Assembly (NCBI RefSeq): GCF_963556105.2
Contig: NZ_OY829944.1
Location: 1,895,501 to 1,959,500, forward strand
Length of the DNA stretch: 64,000 nt
Direction of reading: 5' to 3'
From: an uncultured Tolumonas sp.
Lineage (GTDB): Bacteria; Pseudomonadota; Gammaproteobacteria; Enterobacterales; Aeromonadaceae
Part shown: piece by piece, positions 17,278 through 25,957 of the stretch
How positions within the stretch are numbered: position 1 is the first letter of the stretch
Layout: each line of letters begins with the position of its first letter
Program-made: the position numbers and the translations under genes
The notes under the pieces: model-generated
The model's database searches: none
The model's input: only the letters and a program-made list of their open reading frames with translations
What the model was told of the DNA's origin: nothing

Positions 17278-18349
17278 GTGGCAGCACCTGTTTTAAGGCA
17301 GCAATCAGAGCTTGGTTGTCAGCATGGCTTTTGATGGCGACCCGATAATAATGCGTGTTTAAGCCTGGATAATTGGCGCAATGACGGATCAATATACGAT
17401 GTGCCAGCAGGGCATCTTGCAGATTCAGGGTCTCATCAAGGCAGCGGATAAAAATATAATTGGCTGCTGGTCGCCAGATTTTTAAAGCCGCAAAGCCTGA
17501 AAGCGATTCAAAAAGATAGCGCTGTTCTTCATCCAACCATTGGTAGGTTTGCTGAATATAACGATGATCATCCAGCACGGTTTCACCGGCTAAAGCAGCG
17601 AATGTGTTGATGGTCCAAGGTTCCTGCAAATTGCGCATGCTGCTGATAGCTTGTTCGTCGGCACTGATGAGATAGCCAAGCCGCAAGCCTGGAATCGCAA
17701 AAAATTTAGTCAATGATCGCAGCAAATAGAGCTTGGGGTTTTCGGCTAATATCGCAGTTAAACCTTGCTGCTTGGGTAGAAAATCAATGAATGACTCATC
17801 GACAATCAAAGCGATATCGTGCTGTTGACAGTGCGCGACAATCGCTAATAATAACGCCAGATCGGGATATTGTCCGGTTGGGTTATTCGGCGTGCAGAGA
17901 AACAGACAATCAATATCCGCAGTGAGCGCAGAAAGAATGTGTGCGGTGGGCTGAAAGTCGTCTTCTTCCAACAGCGGGTAATGAGTAATTTCACAGCCTT
18001 CACGCTGCAAAGCTCGACGATATTCGGCAAATCCCGGCATAGGGAGCAGTGCTTTCTTCGGTTTTAGGCAACGAACAATTGAAAAAATCAGTTCCGTCGC
18101 GCCATTTCCGGCCAGGATCCATTCCGGCGGGCAACCGGTATGACGCGATAACGCTGCATGCAGCGCCTGATAATCAATATCCGGGTAGCGCTCGGCCAGA
18201 TGCAGGTGTGTCATGATGGCGTTTTTCAATGAGTCAGGCATACCCAACGGATTGATATTGGCGCTGAAATCCAGCATCAAGTCGGGGTCAACACCACATT
18301 TTTCCGCCATTTGTAGCACGTTACCGCCATGCTGACCGCTTTTTGCCAT
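17270..18349 (-). CDS. cobD: Threonine-phosphate decarboxylase
   Basis: A 359-residue PLP enzyme of the aminotransferase class I/II fold that converts threonine phosphate to (R)-1-aminopropan-2-yl phosphate for cobalamin. The PLP lysine is K215 in LLRSLTKFFAIPGLRLGY, with CTPNNPTGQ and DESFIDF as substrate/cofactor motifs; the N-terminal HGGN is a CobD hallmark. It is the first gene of a cobD-pduX pair, divergent from cbiB-cobU. The name follows Salmonella; Pseudomonas-type nomenclature uses cobD for cbiB. Confidence 0.93.
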   Translation of the reverse strand: MAKSGQHGGNVLQMAEKCGVDPDLMLDFSANINPLGMPDSLKNAIMTHLHLAERYPDIDYQALHAALSRHTGCPPEWILAGNGATELIFSIVRCLKPKKALLPMPGFAEYRRALQREGCEITHYPLLEEDDFQPTAHILSALTADIDCLFLCTPNNPTGQYPDLALLLAIVAHCQQHDIALIVDESFIDFLPKQQGLTAILAENPKLYLLRSLTKFFAIPGLRLGYLISADEQAISSMRNLQEPWTINTFAALAGETVLDDHRYIQQTYQWLDEEQRYLFESLSGFAALKIWRPAANYIFIRCLDETLNLQDALLAHRILIRHCANYPGLNTHYYRVAIKSHADNQALIAALKQVLPHG

Positions 18350-18511
18350 GATTTGTTCCTACCTGACCGCGCAAGCGCTTATGCTAACTCAAATATCTCA
18401 GTAAATTCATCTAACTGCATGATAGTGGGTGGAATAGTGCTAATGAATTGAAAAACAGCCATTTTTAATACAGCAACAGGTATAGTAACCGTACATAACC
18501 GAGGTTTAGTC

Positions 18512-19462
18512 ATGACACTTGTTCTTTACAGTACGGCATTTTTACTTGATTTGATCTTGGGCGACCCGCATCACTGGCCGCACCCGATCCGCTGGATTGG
18601 GAACAGTATTAGCTGGGTGCAACAAAAAATCAGAGCCGTTTGTCATTCAGAACCTGCGTTATATATCGGTGGTGCTGTGTTATGGGTAGTGATTGTAGGG
18701 ACGACCTGGCTGATCACATGGGTGGTTATTTCTTGTCTGAGTTCGATCAATATCTGGCTTGGGCGATTGGTTGAACTTTGGCTGGCGTATACCATTCTGG
18801 CGGGGCGTTGTCTGAGTGATGCGGCAATGGATGTTTATCGCGCACTGGATTCCGGCTCGCTGGAGAATAGTCGTCGGCAGTTGTCATACATTGTCGGGCG
18901 TGACACTTCACAGCTTAATGAAACCCAGATCACTCGTGGTGTCGTTGAAACCGTGGCTGAAAACACGGTTGATGGTGTTATTGCACCGCTGTTTTATCTC
19001 TTTCTCGGTGGTGTGCCGCTGGCGATGGCCTACAAAGCGATCAACACTCTGGATTCGATGGTCGGCTATAAAAATGAGAAATATAAAGCAATTGGGTGTG
19101 TTTCCGCCCGCATCGATGATCTGGCGAATTTAATTCCTGCGCGGATCAGTTGGTTGCTGCTAACTATGGCAGCCTGGTGTTTAAAACTCGATGCTCGTCA
19201 GGCATTCAAGATCGGCTGGCGCGACCGCTATCAGCATAAAAGCCCTAATTGTGGTTGGCCAGAAGCCACGGTTGCAGGTGCGCTCGGTGTGTGTTTAGGC
19301 GGGCCAAACAGCTACTTCGGTGAATTGGTTGAAAAACCGTGGATTGGCGATCCGCTGCGAGAAATGAATCAGCAGGATATCAAACTTACTATTCGCTTGA
19401 TGTTTATTGCCTCAGCGATTGCATTGATTCTATTTTCTATCGTGTATTGGATATTTCATTAA
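18512..19462 (+). CDS. cbiB: Adenosylcobinamide-phosphate synthase
   Basis: A 316-residue integral membrane enzyme that attaches aminopropanol phosphate to adenosylcobyric acid. Typical motifs are DLILGDPHHWPHPIRWIG at the N-terminus and ENTVDGVIAPLFYL, GGVPLAMAYKAINTLDSMVGY in the middle, with several membrane helices. ATG 18512 follows GAGG at good spacing. With cobU 58 bp downstream and cobD/pduX divergent, all steps of linker attachment and activation are together. No B12-box riboswitch was found in the 162-bp divergent gap. Confidence 0.95.
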   Translation: MTLVLYSTAFLLDLILGDPHHWPHPIRWIGNSISWVQQKIRAVCHSEPALYIGGAVLWVVIVGTTWLITWVVISCLSSINIWLGRLVELWLAYTILAGRCLSDAAMDVYRALDSGSLENSRRQLSYIVGRDTSQLNETQITRGVVETVAENTVDGVIAPLFYLFLGGVPLAMAYKAINTLDSMVGYKNEKYKAIGCVSARIDDLANLIPARISWLLLTMAAWCLKLDARQAFKIGWRDRYQHKSPNCGWPEATVAGALGVCLGGPNSYFGELVEKPWIGDPLREMNQQDIKLTIRLMFIASAIALILFSIVYWIFH

Positions 19463-19520
19463 AAGGGTTGTAACGCATGAATCGGATTACGCGAGTACAA
19501 AAACCAATTAGGACCGCACT

Positions 19521-20069
19521 ATGATTTTGATCACGGGCGGTGCGCGTAGCGGTAAAAGTCGGTTGGCAGAACAATTTGCCGCGCAGCAAGGTGGTCGTGT
19601 TTTATACATTGCTACATCCATTATCACGGATGATGAAATGGCTGAACGCATCGTCATTCATCAACAAACCAGACCTGCGCAATGGCTTACGCATGAGGGG
19701 TATCGTGAACTCGGTAGGGTGATCCGCCAACGAAGTGCTGAGTGTGATGCCATCATGCTGGAGTGTATTACCACTCTGATCACCAATCTGATGTTCGATA
19801 AAACGGGTGATATTCCTGCAGAAATGATGGATTTTGCGGCCATTGAACAGCGGATCATGGTTGAGATTGAAGATTTGATCGCCGCGTGTCTCGCAAGCCC
19901 ATGCCCCGTCTATATAGTCACGAACGAAGTTGGTTTTGGCATTGTTCCCGATAATCTCTTAGCCAGACGATTTCGTGATATTGCTGGGCGAGTTAACCAG
20001 CGGTTAGCCGTCAAAGCAAAAGAGATGTATTTGGTCGTGTCTGGTATCGAACTGAAGATGAAAGGGTAA
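19521..20069 (+). CDS. cobU: Adenosylcobinamide kinase / guanylyltransferase
   Basis: A 182-residue bifunctional enzyme that phosphorylates adenosylcobinamide and then forms adenosylcobinamide-GDP. The P-loop GGARSGKS lies at residues 6-13, and the C-terminal NEVGFGIVPDNLLARRFRDIAGRVNQ segment is a family signature. ATG has AGGA eight bases upstream. CobS, CobT and CobC are not in the window, so nucleotide-loop assembly must be completed by genes elsewhere. Confidence 0.95.
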   Translation: MILITGGARSGKSRLAEQFAAQQGGRVLYIATSIITDDEMAERIVIHQQTRPAQWLTHEGYRELGRVIRQRSAECDAIMLECITTLITNLMFDKTGDIPAEMMDFAAIEQRIMVEIEDLIAACLASPCPVYIVTNEVGFGIVPDNLLARRFRDIAGRVNQRLAVKAKEMYLVVSGIELKMKG

Positions 20070-20091
20070 AGAAAGGGTTAACTCATTTAGT

Positions 20092-20979
20092 TCATGGACC
20101 TGCATTGGCATCATGGCAAAACCACGAAAGAAACGTGCGATATTGCGTTAACTGTGGCGGATTTTGAGGAGTGCATAAGTAATATGCGGCCCCTGTTTTT
20201 ACTGACTCGGCAAAAGGACGGACAAGGCGCTTCATGCGTGAGTCCTCTTCGATGAGTGAAATATCCGCCATCGCAACGCCAAAGCCTTGAATCGCGGCAC
20301 TGATGGCGAGATCCATGGTGTCGAAATGCTGGTTTTTGCGCATCGTAAACGCATGGTTGGTGTTCGACGTTAACCATAACTTCCAATCGCGCTGATCTTG
20401 GGTTGGGTGTAAAAACGTGAAGGGCGATAAATCCAATTCGCCATCTTTCTTGCCCATCTGTTCGATCAAATGTGGGGCGATGACCGGTGAAATCACCTCA
20501 CCAAACAGCTTATAGCCTTGATTTTCAGGCAATGGCTGTTCAGCAAACACAATCGCGGCATCAAAATTTTCGGTTTTGAAATCGACAGCATGTGCTGTGG
20601 TGGTAGTGAGTGACACATGAATTTCAGGGTGTTCCGTTTCCAACTTCATTAATTGCGGTACCAACCAGCGCATGGCACAAGTCGGTGCTTTTAAACGGAT
20701 CACCGCATTTTCACGGCAAGCTTTTTGTGTGACTGATAGTAGGAGGTCAAACGCGGTTTTTACTTCCGGCAAATAGTGTTGACCTTGTGGTGTTAAGACC
20801 AAACCACGGGCATGGCGCTGGAACAGTGAGAACCCTAGATAAGCCTCAAGCGTCGCAATTTGGCGGCTGACTGCACCTTGCGTCACGCACAGCTCATCAG
20901 CCGCAAGTGTGAGATTGAGATGGCGGGCTGTCACTACAAAAGCATGTAAAGCATTAAACGGGGGCGTGCGTTTACTCAT
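20092..20979 (-). CDS. LysR-family transcriptional regulator (GcvA-like)
   Basis: A 295-residue LysR regulator with the HTH at about 20-45 (LTLAADELCVTQGAVSRQIATLE) and a GcvA/AmpR-type effector domain (LKAPTCAMRWLVPQL). It diverges from the methionine aminotransferase operon over a 127-bp gap and probably controls it; the effector is unknown. It converges on cobU, whose stop is 22 bp away. Confidence 0.88.
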   Translation of the reverse strand: MSKRTPPFNALHAFVVTARHLNLTLAADELCVTQGAVSRQIATLEAYLGFSLFQRHARGLVLTPQGQHYLPEVKTAFDLLLSVTQKACRENAVIRLKAPTCAMRWLVPQLMKLETEHPEIHVSLTTTTAHAVDFKTENFDAAIVFAEQPLPENQGYKLFGEVISPVIAPHLIEQMGKKDGELDLSPFTFLHPTQDQRDWKLWLTSNTNHAFTMRKNQHFDTMDLAISAAIQGFGVAMADISLIEEDSRMKRLVRPFAESVKTGAAYYLCTPQNPPQLTQYRTFLSWFCHDANAGP

Positions 20980-21106
20980 CGGTTTAGTTCGCTTAGCTAT
21001 GCGTTTTTCTCATGGCTATTATGACAACAATTCGCTACTGGTCAAAAGTAATGTCACGTTTAATGACGGTGAACAAAGCCTGAATCAAACAGTAAACGGA
21101 GCTTTC

Positions 21107-22273
21107 ATGACAATTCAGACGCCGGTGCAAACTCACTCCAAATTACCGGATGTTGGAACCACCATTTTTACCGTCATTGGTCAATTATCAAACCAACACA
21201 ACGCGATCAATTTATCGCAAGGTGCACCAAGTTTCCCGTGTGACGCCAAGCTGGTTAACTATGTCACACAGGCGATGCAGCAGGGATTCAATCAATATGC
21301 GCCGTTGACGGGGGTGGTGGCGCTGAAAGAGCTGATTCAGGCAAAGGTTTTTATGCTTTATGGGCAGTCTTACGACGTCGATCAAGAGATCACGGTAACG
21401 GCGAGTGCCAGTGAAGCGCTTTACTCGGCCATTTCGGCCTTGGTGCATCCCGGTGATGAAGTCATCTATTTCGAGCCGTCGTTTGATAGTTATGCGCCGA
21501 TTGTGCGGCTGCAAGGAGCAACGCCTATTGCCCTGAAACTGTCGGTGCCTGAGTTCACGATTAATTGGGATGAAGTGAAGGCCGCCATTTCGCCGAGAAC
21601 CCGCATGATCATCATCAATACACCGCACAACCCCAGTGCTCAGGTTTTAAGTGCGGACGATTTAACGCAGTTAGCCCGGGTGACGCGCAACACCGATATC
21701 GTAATTTTGTCAGATGAGGTGTATGAGCACATCGTGTTTGATGGGCATCGCCATCATGGTATGGCAACGCATTCCGAATTAGCTTCGCGCAGTGTGATTG
21801 TCTCTTCGTTTGGTAAAACCTTTCATGTTACGGGTTGGCGAGTGGGCTATTGCCTTGCACCACAGGCGCTGATGCGTGAAATTCTGAAAGTGCATCAATT
21901 TATGATGTTTTCCGCTGATACACCGATGCAATATGCTTTCGCGGAATACATGAAAGATCCGCAGACTTATCTGCATCTTTCGGCCTTTTATCAGCAAAAA
22001 CGCGACTTGATGATCGCGGAACTCCAGAACAGCCCATTCCAGCTGTTACCGTCATCGGGCTCCTTTTTCATGTTGGCCAGTTACGCGCATTTCAGCCAAG
22101 AGAGTGACAGTGAAATGGTGAAACGTCTGATCACCGATTTTGGTGTAGCGACGATCCCGCTGTCCGCTTTTTATGCCGATGGCACCGATAATAAGCTGAT
22201 TCGTCTCTCGTTTGCCAAAGACGATGCCACCATTATCGCGGGTGCAAAAGCGCTCTGTCTGGTGAAGGGGTAA
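21107..22273 (+). CDS. ybdL: Methionine aminotransferase (YbdL-like)
   Basis: A 388-residue fold-type I PLP aminotransferase close to E. coli YbdL, which prefers methionine and acts with 2-oxo acids. The PLP lysine is K237 in SSFGKTFHVTGWRVGY; NTPHNPSAQ and SDEVYEHI are the other cofactor motifs. The frame extends upstream to 20909, inside the divergent gene, so ATG 21107, with GGAG five bases before it, is the start. It leads an operon with a Nit-type amidase, a binding protein and an HcxA-like dehydrogenase, the last being the genomic neighbour of ybdL in E. coli as well. Confidence 0.9.
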   Translation: MTIQTPVQTHSKLPDVGTTIFTVIGQLSNQHNAINLSQGAPSFPCDAKLVNYVTQAMQQGFNQYAPLTGVVALKELIQAKVFMLYGQSYDVDQEITVTASASEALYSAISALVHPGDEVIYFEPSFDSYAPIVRLQGATPIALKLSVPEFTINWDEVKAAISPRTRMIIINTPHNPSAQVLSADDLTQLARVTRNTDIVILSDEVYEHIVFDGHRHHGMATHSELASRSVIVSSFGKTFHVTGWRVGYCLAPQALMREILKVHQFMMFSADTPMQYAFAEYMKDPQTYLHLSAFYQQKRDLMIAELQNSPFQLLPSSGSFFMLASYAHFSQESDSEMVKRLITDFGVATIPLSAFYADGTDNKLIRLSFAKDDATIIAGAKALCLVKG

Positions 22274-22276
22274 ACA

Positions 22277-23086
22277 ATGAGCAATTGTCATTTAGTGGCT
22301 GCCATCCAGATGAACAGCCAGGACAACGTGACTGATAATTTAGGCTTGGCGGCACAGCTGATTCAGGCTGCCGTGTATGCCGGCGCTAAGTTCATTCTGT
22401 TACCGGAATATTTCTGTTTCATGGGTAAAACCGACGGTGATCGGGTGACGCTTGGTGAAACTTTCGGTGATGGGCCGATCCAGACCTTTATTGCCACCTT
22501 GGCGAAACAGCATGAAGTCTGGATCTCTGCCGGCACCATTCCATTATTAAGCCCTGATCTGAATAAAGTTTATAACAGTAACCTGCTGTTTAATGAACTT
22601 GGAGAATGCGTGGGGCGCTATGACAAAATTCACCTGTTTGGTTTTGATAATGGCATTGAATCGTATGCGGAAGCTGACACATTAACCGCGGGCTCTTCGT
22701 TACAGACCTTTGTCACCCAGATTGGCCGTGTACGAGCCGCGGTTTGTTATGACCTGCGTTTTCCTGAGATGTTTCGCAAAGAACCGATCTTCGATGTGAT
22801 CACCATGCCGGCTGCGTTTACTTACACCACCGGCGAATGCCACTGGGAAACCTTGCTTAAGGCGCGCGCAATTGAAAATCAAAGCTATGTCATTGCTGCT
22901 GCTCAAACGGGCGTGCATCCCAACGGTAAGCGCACTTTCGGGCACAGCATGATCATTGATCCGTGGGGAAAGATGTTGGCGCAACAAACGTCAGGTAATG
23001 GTTTTGCGCTTGCGGAGCTGGATTTTGATTATTTAGCGACTGTTCGGAGTGATCTTCCTGCACTCAAAAACCGTGTTTTCTTTTAA
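22277..23086 (+). CDS. Nitrilase-superfamily amidase (Nit1/omega-amidase type)
   Basis: A 269-residue carbon-nitrogen hydrolase with the catalytic triad E44 (LLPEYF), K117 (RYDKIH) and C157 (VCYDLRFPEMF). The C-terminal part (HWETLLKARAIENQSYVIAAAQTG) matches Nit1-type deaminated-glutathione amidases most closely; omega-amidases that hydrolyse 2-oxoglutaramate are the other possibility. It starts 3 bp after the aminotransferase gene. Both options make sense beside an aminotransferase, because they remove deaminated by-products or pull the transamination forward. Confidence 0.85.
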   Translation: MSNCHLVAAIQMNSQDNVTDNLGLAAQLIQAAVYAGAKFILLPEYFCFMGKTDGDRVTLGETFGDGPIQTFIATLAKQHEVWISAGTIPLLSPDLNKVYNSNLLFNELGECVGRYDKIHLFGFDNGIESYAEADTLTAGSSLQTFVTQIGRVRAAVCYDLRFPEMFRKEPIFDVITMPAAFTYTTGECHWETLLKARAIENQSYVIAAAQTGVHPNGKRTFGHSMIIDPWGKMLAQQTSGNGFALAELDFDYLATVRSDLPALKNRVFF

Positions 23087-23117
23087 TTTATCTCGATAAC
23101 AACAGAAGGGACTCAAC

Positions 23118-23891
23118 ATGAAAAAAATCAGCATGCTTATGCTCGCATTGGGCGTTTTATCTTCGGCTTCCGCTATCGCAGAACAGATGCGTTTTGGGCT
23201 GGAAGCAGAATACCCACCGTTTGAAAGCAAAAACGCGAAAGGCGAGTTGGAAGGTTTCGACATCGAACTGGGTAACACCATCTGTAAAGTGGCGCAGTTG
23301 CAGTGTTCATGGGTTGAAAGCAGCTTTGATACTTTAATTCCGGGGTTAGCAGCGAAAAAATTTGATGTGATTAACTCGGCTATGAACATCACAGAGAAAC
23401 GCAAAGAATCTATCGATTTTACCAATCCGATTTACCGTATTCCTTCGCAGTTAGTTGCTAAATCAGATTCCGCGCTAACGCCAACAGCAGAAGGGTTGCA
23501 AGGGAAGAATATCGGTGTGTTGCAAGCGTCCATTCAAGAGGTGTATGCCAAGGCGCATTGGGAACCCAAAGGCGTCACCATTACCTCTTATAAAGATCAG
23601 AACATGGTTTACAACGACATGGTGAATGGTCGTTTGGATGGCACTTTAGTCATGGCGGCTGCCGGTCAAGCTGGGTTCTTAGACAAGCCGGAAGGCAAAG
23701 GTTACGCCTTTATTGGTAAACCGGTCGAAGATACCAAAATTCTGGGCAGTGGTATCGGTTTCGGTTTACGCAAAGGTGACGATGCGCTGAAAACCAAACT
23801 GAATGCGGCAATTGCGAAAGTACAGGCCGATGGCACCGTGACCACGTTAGCCAAGAAATATTTCAAAGGCTTCGATGTGTCTGTGAAATAA
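23118..23891 (+). CDS. Amino-acid ABC transporter substrate-binding protein
   Basis: A 257-residue periplasmic binding protein of the HisJ/ArtJ family with a signal peptide (cleavage near AIA-EQM) and the GLEAEYPPFESKN and FDIELGNTIC motifs of the ligand pocket. No permease or ATPase follows, so it would need to use a transporter encoded elsewhere. Its position between the amidase and the dehydrogenase suggests an amino acid or oxo-acid handled by this operon; the ligand is not predictable. Confidence 0.85.
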   Translation: MKKISMLMLALGVLSSASAIAEQMRFGLEAEYPPFESKNAKGELEGFDIELGNTICKVAQLQCSWVESSFDTLIPGLAAKKFDVINSAMNITEKRKESIDFTNPIYRIPSQLVAKSDSALTPTAEGLQGKNIGVLQASIQEVYAKAHWEPKGVTITSYKDQNMVYNDMVNGRLDGTLVMAAAGQAGFLDKPEGKGYAFIGKPVEDTKILGSGIGFGLRKGDDALKTKLNAAIAKVQADGTVTTLAKKYFKGFDVSVK

Positions 23892-23962
23892 ATATGCTCA
23901 TCATGATCTGGTGCTGTCCTGGCACCAGATCAGTCCGCTTTAACCTTCCTGCTGGAGTTATT

Positions 23963-25060
23963 ATGTTTTTACCCGGAACCCATCTCTCTTTTCCTGCCCA
24001 TATTTTGCGTGGTGTTGACGCACTCAGTCGGCTGGGGCATACGCTGGATGCCGCAATGGATCAGATCTTTGTGATCGGTGGAAAAACAGCGCTTACAGTG
24101 ACGATGCCGCGTTTACAGCACCTGATGCAGACCCAAGCTGAATGGCAAAACCGGCGAATCGTGCAAGAGGCTTGGTATGGCGGTGAAGTGAGCCAGCAAC
24201 ATATCGATGCATTGGTGGCGCAAGTAACAGCAAGCAGCGCTAACGTGATTGTTGCTGTCGGCGGCGGTAAAGCGCTCGATATCAGTAAGGTTGTCGCACA
24301 GATATGTCATTTACCGGTAGTGATGATTCCAACCATTGCTGCTACTTGTGCGGCGGTGTCTACCGTGTCGGTTTTATACGATGAATCGGGTCATTACATT
24401 GGCTTATTCAAACTGGATAAAGCGCCCGACATTGTCGTGTTAGACCCGGTATTAATCGCAACAGCCCCTGTTCGTTGGTTATCGGCGGGTTTGGGTGACA
24501 CGTTGGCTAAACTGTATGAATATCGCGTGATCTCAGGTGGAGAGCCCGATTACAGTCTGAACATGGCTGCCTTTGCACAAGGTAAATTGTGTTACCAACT
24601 GATTGAACGTTTTGGTGGCGCCGCTTGTGGTGAAGTGATGCGCGGCGAAGCGGGCTCGGCGTTAGAGCAGGTGATGGATGCCATTTTTATCTATGCTGGT
24701 TTTACCTCGATCATGGGCGTTGGTGATCATGTCGCTGCAGCGCATGCCTTGTTTGATGGGTTTACTGTATTGGAGAAAACCCGCGAATTTGGTCACGGCT
24801 TACTGGTGGGTTATGGCAACCTCTGTCTACTGGCGTTGGAAAACCGCTCTGATGCAGAGATCCTGACAGCAATTCAACTCGCAAAACAGTGCGGTGTGCC
24901 TGTTTCATTAAACGAGATTGCCTCGCTAAATGAAGAAGAAATTGCAGAGATTGTAGAAACGGCAATACAGACACCTGATATGGCGAATATGCCTTTTCCT
25001 GTCACGGCATTGATGATGCGAGAAGCAATGTCACGAGTAGATCGTTTAGCTGGCGTGTGA
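23963..25060 (+). CDS. hcxA: Iron-type alcohol dehydrogenase family, HcxA (YbdH)-like hydroxycarboxylate dehydrogenase
   Basis: A 365-residue GldA-like NAD(P)-dependent dehydrogenase. It shows the GGGKALDISK nucleotide-binding loop and VPTIAATCAAVSTVSVLYDE, close to E. coli HcxA, which reduces 2-oxo acids including 4-methylthio-2-oxobutanoate. That is the oxo acid made from methionine by the aminotransferase at the head of this operon. Metal ligands are expected in AGLGDTLAKLYE and two later His (VGDHVAAAH, FGHG). ATG 23963 with CTGGAG is preferred over an upstream in-frame start. Its 3' end overlaps the convergent response regulator by 15 bp. Confidence 0.8.
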   Translation: MFLPGTHLSFPAHILRGVDALSRLGHTLDAAMDQIFVIGGKTALTVTMPRLQHLMQTQAEWQNRRIVQEAWYGGEVSQQHIDALVAQVTASSANVIVAVGGGKALDISKVVAQICHLPVVMIPTIAATCAAVSTVSVLYDESGHYIGLFKLDKAPDIVVLDPVLIATAPVRWLSAGLGDTLAKLYEYRVISGGEPDYSLNMAAFAQGKLCYQLIERFGGAACGEVMRGEAGSALEQVMDAIFIYAGFTSIMGVGDHVAAAHALFDGFTVLEKTREFGHGLLVGYGNLCLLALENRSDAEILTAIQLAKQCGVPVSLNEIASLNEEEIAEIVETAIQTPDMANMPFPVTALMMREAMSRVDRLAGV

Positions 25061-25957
25061 GCTATCGAGTAACCGCAGTGAAATACTTGCTGCTGCAGTG
25101 CGGTTATCAACATTGAGCTTTTTGTAGATCTGCTCCAGATGTTTGTTCACTGTTCTGGGGCTCATTTCAAGAATGGTGGCGATCTCCCAATTGGTTTTGC
25201 CAAATGAGAGCCAGTAGAGCACCTGAGATTCGCGTTTGGTGAGATTAAGTTCGCGTTGCAGATCTTCTTCTGTACCGCGTTTTTTCGGCGTGACCAAACG
25301 GATCAATGCATGCAACTGATCATATTCTCCGGCGTATTCAGCCTGAATCGACGGGGTAAACTGGTTCAGTTGCAGCGGCTCTTTCCGATGTTCGGATGTG
25401 ATCCAACGGGCGATGTCGGGTTGAATGCTTTTCCACGTTTCCAGAATATCGCCATTGATCTTGCCGATCAGCTCTTGTGCGTAGGGCGTAGCCCACTCTA
25501 AGCGGCCCTGTTTTGATACGCAGAAGACATATTGCCCCGCGTAATCGAGGGCAAATTGTGCCGATTTCGCCAGTTTGGCGTTATGGCTGTGCACCTTGAT
25601 TCGTGCCAGCACTTCGTTCGGCACAACCGGTTTGGTGATGTAATCGACACCGCCCACTTCAAAACCATGAATAACATGCTCTGAATCGTTAAGGCCGGTC
25701 ATAAATAGAATGGGGGTGGAGGGGAGCTTTTCTTTCAGTTTTTGGCACGTATCAAACCCATCCATTTCCGGCATGATCGCATCCAGCAACACCACATCGG
25801 GCTGCACTTTTTCCACAATCGCTAATGCTTGTGCACCACTGAGCGCCACCAGCACGGTGAGCCCCGCTTTATTGAGCGTGGCGTTGAGCATGCCGAGCGA
25901 CTCAGGCGAGTCGTCGATCACTAAGACAATGATGTTACTGAATTCAATAATGCTCAT
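25046..25957 (-). CDS. LuxR-type response regulator
   Basis: A 303-residue two-component regulator: receiver domain (about 8-125; acidic pocket D15-D16, phosphoacceptor D59 in VVLLDA, K in ITKPV), a PAS-like linker (about 135-220) and a C-terminal LuxR/NarL HTH (LTKRESQVLYWLSFGKTNWEIA). Its ATG lies 14 bp inside the 3' end of the transporter-kinase gene, so the two are co-translated partners. The divergent urt/ure operon is the obvious target. It converges on, and overlaps, the hcxA stop. Confidence 0.92.
   Translation of the reverse strand: MSIIEFSNIIVLVIDDSPESLGMLNATLNKAGLTVLVALSGAQALAIVEKVQPDVVLLDAIMPEMDGFDTCQKLKEKLPSTPILFMTGLNDSEHVIHGFEVGGVDYITKPVVPNEVLARIKVHSHNAKLAKSAQFALDYAGQYVFCVSKQGRLEWATPYAQELIGKINGDILETWKSIQPDIARWITSEHRKEPLQLNQFTPSIQAEYAGEYDQLHALIRLVTPKKRGTEEDLQRELNLTKRESQVLYWLSFGKTNWEIATILEMSPRTVNKHLEQIYKKLNVDNRTAAASISLRLLDSSHAS

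Noticed and set aside
18350..18511. Cobalamin riboswitch before cbiB or cobD
   Set aside because: No B12-box-like sequence or suitable leader structure was recognised; the gap is only 162 bp.
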